64,000 nt of DNA. It comes from Selaginella moellendorffii (Eukaryota > Streptophyta > Lycopodiopsida > Selaginellales > Selaginellaceae). The stretch lies in NCBI RefSeq assembly GCF_000143415.4, contig NW_003314262.1, forward strand, positions 5,862,304-5,926,303, in the 5' to 3' direction. The notes below the pieces were generated by a model, which worked only from the letters and a program-made list of their open reading frames with translations, did no database searches and was not told the DNA's origin. A program made the position numbers and the translations under genes. Below, piece after piece: positions 54,926 through 64,000 of this stretch. Each line of letters starts with the position of its first letter. Within the stretch, counting starts at the first letter, position 1.

Positions 54926-56957
54926 CCATGAACTCTTTCACATAATGGAATATTTCTTGATGAAATGTGGAACTTTCAGGTTTGACTTTAAGCACAACTT
55001 CTAGCATGAAACTACAATTTCTTTGTATAAATCTGATTGATCACCCACCGACGTTCTGGAATGGAATCCTCTCTCTTTTAGAGCAAAAATAAAAGGCAAA
55101 GAGCATTCAGTATACACATTATTAGGTAGTGCACTCCAAAAAGGTTGGACTTGTACACATTGTTAACATGGATATTCGTTGTCAATCGCCTCAAGCCACA
55201 GTTGTGGCTGTGACACAAATAATGCGAGAAAAGAGATGGATAAATGGGCCACTCCAAAATCTCGCTTTCGAGATCCGAAGTTTCCTGCTGGAGGTTAAAG
55301 CTGCATATGTGTCAATCCAGGAGAGCTACACACACGCACAATCCATAGGCCCCCCCTCGTGATCTTTCTTCGTTCCCCACCTCCCTCATAATGCAAAAAC
55401 TAATCTTAAAAATGGGTAGACTACCGCTCTCCCATGTAATTTCCTCGCATTAGCAGCATTTGCCGGATCACGGCATTTGCACTTAAAAGTCGAGATCGCC
55501 AACTTTTGACATCATTTGATTCGTTTCACGTGTTGTGATTTGAATTGGCCACGCTCTTGCAGTTTGCACTCGATCGATCTTAGCCAGCAGCAGCAGCAAC
55601 AGTGCCTGAGCGGATCGAAGCCAAGATTCCTTGAAACTGGAGGTTGGGCGAGGATAACTCTTGGAGCTTTGCTTCTTTGTGGCCTCATCAACAACCACAT
55701 GTGTACATTGCATGGGGGAAAGGGAATCATCCCTAATCATCTCGCTTCTGCCACCCTTTTGCAATCATGCAACAAGGGAGCAGTGAGTGGAAAAGGATTT
55801 GTGGAGAAAAGCTATGGTGGCCAATGGATAGGCCAAAGTTGCGACGAGTAGTGTTCCTCGTGGTGGGGTGTTTCTGTTATTGAGTGGAATGTTAGCAAAG
55901 GGAAAATGTGGCAAGCTTGAGAGCACTGGACACGCTGCCAAAAGGGGTGAGAAAAATAAAAAGGAAGAACCAATATCAGGAATGTCAACACATTATAAGG
56001 TGAGGGGCCGAAATGCGAAATTGGCGTTGGAATCTTATACGATCATCCATGATTGACTTCGATCACAGCCATAACTAAAGAGAAAAAGAGTGAGCAATCC
56101 ATCTCTCAAAGTATAGCAAATTGGTAGACATGGGATTGGGCAATTGGATCTCATCTTTGTCGATCTGCCAAACTTCTGGGGCTCGAAAACGGAAGCTTCA
56201 TGAAGAGTTTCATGGAATGGATCTTATTTTTTCTTTCTTTTTCTCCTTAGCTGGTGTGCACTTTGATTCATGGCAAAGAAACACATAAACACGCAAATTG
56301 CCAACTGCGATGATAACCTGCTGGGCGCCACCTCTCTTTAGCTTTTCGGGAGGAGTTTTCTGGACCTTGGAAGAGAGAGAGTTTCGTTCTGGGCTTTGAT
56401 ATAACTAAGAGCTTTTCTTCAAGCGAGATCGAGTGAGAGTGCTCCCCAGGTTAATGGACGAGCACTTTTTCCAAAGTCAAAAGTTAAGCAGTCCTCGTTG
56501 TTAAGTAGGGAAGCCAGAGATGGTCTCTTCTTTCTTTGCCCCAACAAAGCAAGAATCAAAGATCAAATTTCGCTTCATTAAAGTATAAAAACTTGGAGCT
56601 GCAATACAGCCCAAAATTGACCCCCATTCTTTGAATCAATCAATCAGTCGATTGATCCATGGATCCATGACTTATTCCTGGTTCCGTTGCTTGAAAGACT
56701 TCATGCTAGATACCCCAGAGTTTACAAAGATAAAATTCCAACCCGTCCCCAATCATACCTTGTACTTAACCTAGATTATTCCCAGTCAATTCCTCAAAGA
56801 GATTTGAAGCATTGATCTCGCTAAGAAGCAGATTATATTCCCCGATTATTAAGAGCCGCGGTACGCGTTGATTATGACTGGCACGGTGAATCCAGCGTGG
56901 TGGCGGCGGCGCCCAATCTCCACCGCAGGCACCAACTATCCAACGGCCCGCCGCCAC

Positions 56958-56966
56958 ACACGTGTC
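56958..56966 (+). promoter_or_regulatory. G-box/ABRE-like element
   Basis: ACACGTGTC contains the CACGTG core and matches the ACGTGTC ABRE, about 90 bp upstream of the TATA box of CYP78A. Function inferred. Confidence 0.5.
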
Positions 56967-57045
56967 AGGCTGGGCGTGATCAGTCATGCGCCGCCGTGGA
57001 ATATTTTCACGGCCGTCAACCGTCAAATGGCGGGTGAAAGTTTTA

Positions 57046-57054
57046 CTATAAAAG
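57046..57054 (+). promoter_or_regulatory. TATA box of CYP78A
   Basis: CTATAAAAG, about 160 bp upstream of the ATG at 57215. Confidence 0.65.
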
Positions 57055-57214
57055 CGACCGGTCAGTCAGTAACAAGGTAAAAAAGTAAAGAGTCTAGAAG
57101 AGGTACCCAGTTTGGGCATATGCTTTTAAACTCTGTGGTGTGAGTGAGCTTTAGTGCTTTGGTAGCGCTCTTCTTCTCCTTTGCCCCTACCAGTGTGTTC
57201 TTAGCGAGCGAGCC

Positions 57215-59097
57215 ATGGATTCCAAGGCCGATCGCCAGGATTTGCTCTTCTACCTCTTGCCGCTGATCCATTCCAATGCGCCGAGTTTCCTGCCGCTGCT
57301 GCTCGCGCTGGGCGCGGTCCTTGCCGCGGCGGTGGCGATCTTCCGCTGGACTAGCCGTGGGGGATGCGCGTGGGCGGATCGATCCAGCACCATCCCGGGG
57401 CCGCGCGGTCTGCCAGTCCTTGGATCGCTGCTGGAGATGGGCGATCTCGCGCACCACCGCCTGAGGAGCCTCTCGATCGCGCACGGCGCGCGCAAGCTCA
57501 TGGCGCTCAGCCTCGGCTCCACGCGCGTGGTCATCACTAGCGCTCCCGAAGTGGCGCGGGAGATCCTCACCAGCGCTGCCTTCGCGGATCGTCCTCTCAA
57601 GCAATCGGCCGCGGAGCTCCTGTTTGGCCGCGCTATCGGCTTCGCCCCCTACGGCGATTACTGGCGTGGCCTCCGCCGGATCGCCGCCAATCACCTCTTC
57701 TCTCCGCGGAGGATCGCCGCCCACGAGCCGCAGCGCCAGCGCCACACCGAGGTGATGATCGATGCCATCGCCAGCGCCGCCGGCAAGGATCATGGCAAGA
57801 GCGTCGGGATTCGTGGATTCCTCCAGCGTGCCTCCTTGGCCAATGTGATGCAGGGAGTGTTTGGGCGGTGCTACAGCGGCGCCGAGGAGGCGGAGCTCCA
57901 GGCGATGGTGCGAGAGGGATTCGAGCTCCTGGGAGCTTTCAACTGGTCGGATCATCTTCCCCTGCTCCGGGCGATCAATGTGGACCCCCACTCGATCCAG
58001 GAGCGCTGTTCCAAGCTCGTCCCTCGCGTCCAGAAGTTCGTCCAGGCGATCATCGACGAGCACCGCCAGGCGCGCAGCGGCGGAGATGATCGGGAGAGCT
58101 CCGATTTCGTGGACGTGCTGCTGAATTTGAGCGGCGAGGAGAAGCTACAGGACCAGGATATGATCGCTGTGCTCTGGGTAAGCAAAGCTTACACGATTCT
58201 TTCCACCATAGCTTTTTTCTTCCTGATCGATCGATTGCTCTCTGTTCTTGGCTAGAAAAGAGGAAAAGCTCTTCCTTTCATCAGAGTCATATCTTTTACA
58301 AGCTTTCTTCTTTCCTCTTCTACTTTCTTTCGTGATCCAAGTTCCTTGCTAGTCTCAATCGATCACTCGCTCATTCTTTCTCCTAAAGTTTCGATCGAAT
58401 GCTTTTTCAGAGTTCTTCTCTATGATCGATCCAATTCTTACAAATATCTTCCTTTTCCTTCTTTCAGGAGATGATCTTCCGCGGCACTGACACCACTGCA
58501 ATCCTCACGGAATGGATGCTCGCGGAGCTGGTCCTCCATCCAGAAATCCAGCGCCGCCTCTACCACGAGATCGAGGAGCTCCAGTCCAAGAAATCGCCAC
58601 CATCGCCACTCTCCGATCAGGACGTCGCAAGAATGCCGCTACTCCAGGCCGTGGTCAAGGAAACTCTCCGCCTCCATCCACCCGGTCCCCTCCTCTCGTG
58701 GGCTCGCCTCTCCACCCAGGACGTTACCATCGCCGGCCACCACGTACCGCGCGGTACCACCGCCATGGTTAACATGTGGGCGATCACGCACGACCCGGCA
58801 GTGTGGAGCGAGCCCGAGCTGTTCGTCCCGGACAGGTTCCTCGGTGTGGAGTTTGATGTCAAGGGGACCGACCTGAGGCTGGCACCGTTTGGAGCTGGAC
58901 GAAGGGTGTGCCCCGGCCGAGCTCTCGGGCTCGCTACTGTGGGTCTTTGGCTCGCCAAGCTCGTCGAAAGGTTTGAGTTTGTGGAGGACAAGGAGCGTCC
59001 CGTGGATCTCAGCGAAGTCCTCAAGCTTTCGTGCGAGATGGTGAATCCGCTGAGTGTTGGTGCTGTGGAGAGGTGCCCGATCGCTGCCAGCTCGTGA
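57215..59097 (+). CDS. CYP78A: Cytochrome P450, CYP78A family
   Basis: CYP78A monooxygenases of the ER promote organ growth and seed/leaf development; their substrate is not settled. Two exons (57215-58177 and 58468-59097; 290-bp intron, long for this window) give 530 residues. N-terminal membrane anchor ([18 protein letters not shown]), proline-rich [27 protein letters not shown] (C helix), I-helix [17 protein letters not shown]-helix [15 protein letters not shown]-like PDRF, and haem motif [14 protein letters not shown] with the Cys ligand near residue 469. These match CYP78A closely. The intron position, just before the I-helix, is the typical one. Intact. Confidence 0.93.
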
Positions 59098-60508
59098 CAA
59101 GTTCTCTCAAGTATCATCGTCGTCTTGGTGGTTCCAGCAGGGAAGATCAAACAAGGATGAGAAAAGTGAAGAGATCAGCAGCACCACCAACCTGAGCATT
59201 TGTAAAAATGCATCGTCATCCTCTCTTCAGTCTTGCGAGAGCTTTGGTTCGTTCGTTTTCTTACACTTAGTTCCTTTCGTTCTTAGAGAGTTTGCTGACT
59301 TTTGGGCTCGAGATCTCTGGCTTGGAAGTGTCTCCAGAGATCGAAAAGTCCCCTTTTTTTTGTACTTGGGGTCTTTCTTCTGTATAAAACTTGCATCTTC
59401 TAGAGAACTGTTTGTTTGGTTGCTGCTGCTGATTCGTGCGTTTTGTCGTCAACCTGTCCGAAAGTGGCTTTTGGATGCTACTGTTAAGCTTGAGGAAATT
59501 TTCCGCGAGCTCGCTCTCGATCGAAACAACAAAAAAAAAAACACTTTTTGTTTTTTTTTCTGTTTGTTGCTCGTACAATGCAAATAGTCGATCTGATCGA
59601 TCGAGAGCGAGAGCTTCCCTTTCTTTTTTCTCGCTCTGGAATCAAGCAAGCCCAAAAGAATGATTGATTGAACAAGCAAAACCGACTAACTGCCGGATCC
59701 ACAATCGAGACAAATCGAGGAAAGATTGCTGTGTCTTTGATTTTCATTGCTCGCCACTCACCGGGAAAGAGATTTTGGCGGAAAGGCAGTGTTCTCTCGC
59801 GAAAATATCTACATGTGCTGTGTAATGGAAGTGCAAGAGCTTTCATTCATGCGTGATCGATAATTGCGATGCGTGGTCTCTCCATTTTGAAAAACCATAC
59901 ATAAGGATCATGATCTTTGATGTATAGACCTTCATGTGCTTGATATATCTCGCGATCGTGCTAAAACTTTGGCACCTGTGTTGTAGTCAACCGTTTACTT
60001 TGAGTCCACTCTGCGCTGACTTTTCAGAATTTGTGTCGACCAACATGTGCCAGAAGATGCTTTGGAAAATTTGATCAAGAAACGGTGAGATCTGGTAACA
60101 TGCCATGATAAGAGCTAGCGATCCAGACATTTTGCCATTAAGGTTTTGTTCATGAGATTCATACGCTATCGTCCGAGTGAATTGTTGGCGTGATTCGAAT
60201 CTTTGATTTGTGAGTTTCGTGTTCCTGTCCAAGTCGAAGGTATGTTGCGACAAGCCGTCCACATTCACCTTGAAACATGCGAACCAAATGGAATATGGAA
60301 TGAGCGTTAGAAAAATCGAGTCTTTGTGAACCATATAAGCGAACCAAACATCATGTGATTCGAGAGAACGAGCAAGTTCAATTCTTCGCAAACTCCACAA
60401 GCGGAGGGTGATATTGTTTTCTAAGTTCTTGGCACACGACGGGAGGAAGATCCTCATGTGGAGTGTTCCTGGATTGACTGACTGACTCCCAAGTTCATAG
60501 GAAAAATC
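59098..60508. other. Intergenic between convergent CYP78A and AlkB-like genes
   Basis: Begins with the CYP78A 3' flank. T-rich and A-rich runs (59531-59562). A 156-codon minus-strand open frame (59987-60457) starts MRIFLPSCAKNLENN and has no domain I recognise; see findings. Confidence 0.45.
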
Positions 60509-61429
60509 TTAGTTTTGGCGGCATAATCTTCGAAGCGTGACCGAGATCCTGCTTTCTTGCGGCACTGGAACTCCATCCCAGATTTGCTGCGCGGGGTTTG
60601 TGTTGATTTCGTGCGTCCAGCCGTATCTGGCCTCTCCAGACATGACGAGCAAATCACCCGGACGAAGCATCACTCCCACTTTTCTGGAGCCATCCTCGCA
60701 GCTTTTAAAAGTCATAACTCTGGAGGATACCAGCGACAAGATCACGATTCCATCCTCGAAACGCAAGAGATCAACGTGAGCACCTATTCCCTTTCGAAAG
60801 CAAACCACCATCAAAAGTTGGTTCATTTTTTCTCACGAACAGAGATTTTAGAAATGTATATATATACACTGACCTCCAAAGGCTTGTAAGAATTCACGAT
60901 CATTTGATCGAACAATGGCTCTCTGGATATAACTTCTCGAGCCAAGATCTTGGATCTTTTGGAGAGCTGCTCTTCGAGCACACAGCTATGTACGAGTGCT
61001 GATAGATTCAACGCCCACAAAGGCAAGCCTCCAAATCTCATTGCCTGGAAGTTTAGAAAGGTTAGCAAATCAACACACAAAAAACAAAGCGAAGAAAAAC
61101 CACCTGATTTTCGTTTGGGTTTGTAAACCATGACTCTACTACAACACCAAAATCTAAACAAAAAACCCCAATCGGTGACAGTAGATTTACCAGCCTCAAT
61201 GTCGTCTATAAGCTCCTGTTGCTCGTGATTGGAAAGAAAATCTCGACATATCCAAAGACCCTCGACCTCCTCTACATGCTCCCATTGTCTACAAACATCG
61301 ATCAAAAAAACATAGAAAAATCAAATCGCAAACTTGCCTCTCGGAGAAGATCCCATCCTCGCCACTATCATCTTCGGAATCCCCAAACACGGCACACAAG
61401 AGATTCCTCACCGCCGACTCGTCCTCCAT
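60509..61429 (-). CDS. AlkB-like Fe(II)/2-oxoglutarate dioxygenase
   Basis: The family oxidatively demethylates nucleic acids or related substrates. Minus strand, five exons: 61334-61429 (MEDESAVRNLLCAVFGDSED), one ending at 61191 (LWICRDFLSNHEQQELIDDI), 61104-61138 (SWFTNPNENQ), 60874-61044 (AMRFGGLPLWALNL; FDQMIVNSYKPLE) and 60509-60790. The last holds the iron ligands HVD (GIGAHVDLLRFEDGI) and a distal His in THEINT, plus LRPGDLLVMSGEARYGW, and ends SRISVTLRRLC, with the Arg for 2-oxoglutarate. The acceptor of exon 2 is uncertain by a few codons. All catalytic residues are present. Substrate unknown; it resembles plant ALKBH8-like/At4g02485-type proteins. Confidence 0.85.
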
Positions 61430-61959
61430 AGGAGGAGAAAAACCCAAAGTGACGTGTCAGCACACGTAGCGTCCACGTCAAGCGAGCTCGAGACGAGCAT
61501 GACACGTCACAGGCCAGGCTAGACTGAAAATCCGAGACTACTTCTCAAAAAAGACCCCTTTTGGCTTTAAATGCCGCGCTCTCTCTCGATCGAGCCAAGG
61601 ATAGATAGACTTTCAAGGATTTTTCAAGGCGGTGGGAGCTCATAGCCTGGAACGAAGCACGGTTGTGCTTGGTTTCTCGAGCCATCCATAAAATCGCGCT
61701 TCGTTTCATGCTATGCGCGTCCATAATGCCTTGGTTGGAGTCGCGTTGTCTCAGCTGGCGCCTGGATTGATCCATAAAGAACTCCTGGTCTTGTTTAATG
61801 GAATGTAGCGTTTCCTTGGTGAATAGTGGTTCTCTCGTTTGATATACGTCTATAACTCCGATGCTGCTGAGAGAATAAACGGAGCTCTTGTAACGAGAAG
61901 AAAAGAAAAGAAAAGAAAGAGATGGTAGCTCACCTCTGATTCTGATATGATCTTTCAGC
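61430..61959. other. Short intergenic region
   Basis: Upstream region of the AlkB-like gene and 3' flank of the methyltransferase gene. Contains a (GAAAA)n tract near 61898-61918. No gene recognised; the minus-strand frame at 61545-61775 has no known domain. Confidence 0.45.
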
Positions 61960-64000
61960 TCAGCTGGATGGTCTCCAGGAAGTTTTCTGGGCGGCGATCA
62001 GCTGCTCCTGCTCCTGTGTGTATGACACGCGGATTTCCCAATGGAGTGACTTCAGGAGCGGCTCGATCTCCCCCAGAATTGTCGTGGTGTCTCGGAAAAT
62101 CCCCCAGCCGCCGGGCCTTAAAATCCTGTCCATCTCCACCACCGTGTTGACAACACCGCAGCTGCAAGACCGAGTAAAGATTCCAGGTTTTAGAACTCCA
62201 GCTAAGTGAGCGAACTCCAACTTTCACTGTTACCTCTGTTTCAAGCGTGAAAACAGATGGTCCGCGTGCAGCAGGTCATACGTGCGAGGGTATGTGCTGA
62301 AAGACTCACACCAGTCGTGATACTGTCCTATCAAACCACGGTCGGTGATAATCGGCAGTGTATCAGGCTCGGTGACTGGAACCACGTTGAGGACCCAGAC
62401 TGGGTATCCCACGAGAGCAGCAGCAAATCTGGAAAGTTTACAAGGTTAGCTAGCTGCTAAAGTTGTCTCGAGCTCAAACTTACCCTCCATATCCCGCTTT
62501 CATATCCATGACGTTCCGAATTACAGTCCAGTCGATCTCAAGGCCGCGTGCGTAGGATTTCTGGACGACATGCTGCCAGTGTATCGTGTCGGATTCAAAC
62601 TCTTCCACCGCTGGCTTTCCAAACAATCCTTTTGGAATGGTTCCAAGCCAGTCCGGTGTTGCATTCACCCTCTGGGGCCACTCCTGTGGCCATCTAGTGC
62701 CACGGATACCATCTCCTTCGGGGATCTTGTGAAGACAACTTTGCATGGGAACGTACCTGGTAAAGGAGAGCTCATGAATAAGATAGAGAGAGAGAGGGAG
62801 AACGATCTTGCAAACCATGCAGCATCTCGATTGTCTGATTCGTCACACATTGGTGGCTCGTTCTTCTGTCGTTTCTGGTAGCAAGTGTTGTCTTTGGGCT
62901 TTTGAAAGATGGCAATCCCGACCCCTGTTTTAGGATCCCGCTGTTTCACAATCATCTTCCAGCACATATTGTCAGCTAAGGCCTTCGTGTCTGCACAAAA
63001 CCACCTCGTCAGAGCTTGGATGGTAAAGCCGAGGTCGTACCTTTCCATATCTGTACATCTTCTGGTTCGTTTTTGTACACTGGAGTGGCCGACCAGACGA
63101 AGTATCCTCCCGGACGAATGAGGCGATTGAGCTCCAAAAGAAGTCTACCACCTGTTTCAAGAAGGAAAATGTTAAGAAAGTCCTTTGAACTATACAAAAA
63201 TGTGCGTACCATCTACATGCCATGGAACTCTGCAGCGAGCACAGTGTGCGATATCGTAAGCATAGCTAGGATAAACCAGCCTCTGCGTTCCCATGACCGC
63301 GAGAATTGCTGGAATTCCACGCTCCAAAGCTAGCTGAACCTGAGCTTCGTGTTCGTCTTTTGGAGCGAATGACATGGTAATAACGTTCTTGTCAAACAAA
63401 AAGCCTCCAAAACTTGCGACGCCACAGCCAACATCAAGCACGGTGCGAACGTGCTTCCCCCATGCAATATCTGGAAGACTCTGCAAAACATTTACTCCAT
63501 TAGTCTAAGCTAGCAACAGACAACAGAAACTTACAATCTGGATGAAGTCAATGTAGCGCTGAGCTCCTTGTTTAAATTGAGTTCCACCGCCAGGAAAAAG
63601 AAGAAGGTCGTCTTTCTTTTTCACCCAGTTTTGGTCCTTCTTATACGAAACTAATCCAGGATGAGGGACGTTGCTGTACCAGACCTGTAGCAAATTTTGC
63701 TAAATCATATGCTCGAAAAAACGAATTCGCATACCTGCTTTCGGCTTTGTGGCCAGTTGACATGAGCCTGGTATCCTGATGGAAGAGGTACGAGGCATTT
63801 TTTAATATCGTCTCCAGTTGGGCAATGCCGCTCCCGGTGCTCGTAGTGACTTCTTGACCTCAGCTTCTTAATAGCTTTCTGGTTGTCCAGGCACGGAATA
63901 TAATCAGCGGCATTGGAGAAACTGCAAAGTTTCAACTCCATATCAATTGGCGATTGTTCGGGTTGCTTCTCCTCGGGTTTTTTTTCTGTTTGCTGATCAG
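61960..64000 (-). CDS. DUF248 (Methyltransf_29) SAM-dependent methyltransferase, 3' part
   Basis: Plant PMT proteins are Golgi type II membrane methyltransferases, several implicated in homogalacturonan methylation. Minus strand; exons 63735-64000 (partial), 63535-63684, 63210-63480, 63041-63151, 62816-62990, 62484-62756, 62234-62429 and 61960-62161. The acidic/Gln-rich stalk end (EEKQPEQSP) runs into [40 protein letters not shown], the SAM motif [45 protein letters not shown], then the second half with [49 protein letters not shown] and [11 protein letters not shown]. The membrane anchor and stalk lie beyond the right edge. The long-stalk PMT24/25/26 group is possible but unproven. Confidence 0.92.

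Larger units (their letters stand above)
54926..57214. other. Intergenic region upstream of CYP78A
   Basis: No confident gene. Short open frames at 55129-55362 and 55516-55851 have no known domain. A CAGCAGCAGCAACAG run lies near 55586-55600. The last 400 bp are the probable CYP78A promoter. Confidence 0.45.

Noticed and set aside
55516-55851. 111-codon plus-strand frame containing poly-Gln
   Set aside because: Driven by a CAG run; no homologous domain, splice structure or supporting promoter.
57062-58063. 333-codon open frame antisense to CYP78A
   Set aside because: It is the complement of a GC-rich P450 exon with a perfect family match; the antisense peptide is Arg/Glu/His-rich and has no domain.

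Overview
The window is nuclear plant DNA, most likely from a lycophyte such as Selaginella. Introns are very short (mostly 45-70 bp, GT-AG, a few apparently GC-AG). Coding regions are GC-rich and densely packed (often 100-300 bp between genes). Gene content combines land-plant families (U-box/ARM ligase, CLAVATA1-type receptor kinase, CYP78A, class III peroxidase, DYW-type PPR editing factor, PSB27) with a dynein-assembly factor (DNAAF1/ODA7) expected only in plants with flagellated sperm. The genus is inferred, not proven.

Layout. 0-9.8 kb: 5' part of a thaumatin-like gene, a weak orphan gene fragment, an intact PUB-ARM E3 ligase, a decayed DUF26 receptor-kinase gene that has lost its catalytic loop, and PSB27. 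10-16 kb: an intact DYW PPR gene and an intact proline iminopeptidase gene, preceded by a scrambled pseudogene copy of both (10.0-11.6 kb) in which one iminopeptidase exon is inverted; a tRNA-Phe(GAA) gene lies just 5' of the iminopeptidase. 16.2-19.3 kb: a CLV1/BAM-like LRR receptor kinase with a long upstream region. 21.9-31.6 kb: a compact housekeeping block: DNAAF1, a DCN1-like neddylation factor, chloroplast adenylate kinase, COG4 and a DUF1005 protein. 32.7-42.3 kb: an F-box protein, a 28-exon GCN2 kinase, an aspartic protease and a class III peroxidase.

42.6-54.4 kb is different in character. After a 100-N assembly gap come LRR receptor pseudogene pieces in opposite orientations, an AT-rich bulb-lectin-domain gene, and a complete non-autonomous LTR retrotransposon (47,472-52,967) with 1.6-1.7 kb LTRs, an initiator-tRNA-Met primer site, a near-perfect 5-bp target duplication and no recognisable gag-pol. 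The LTRs carry GAGATGGAGTCC/GAGTCC-type minisatellites. 54.4-57.2 kb has no confident gene. 57.2-64 kb returns to compact genes: CYP78A, an AlkB-like dioxygenase and the 3' part of a DUF248 (PMT-type) Golgi methyltransferase running off the right edge.

These genes do not form an operon-like pathway; this is an ordinary plant gene neighbourhood. The most unusual material is the rearranged duplicate at 10-11.6 kb, the dead kinase at 7-8.9 kb, the minisatellite-bearing LTR element, and the AT-rich lectin gene with an unrecognised N-terminal half. I found no convincing undescribed multi-gene system.
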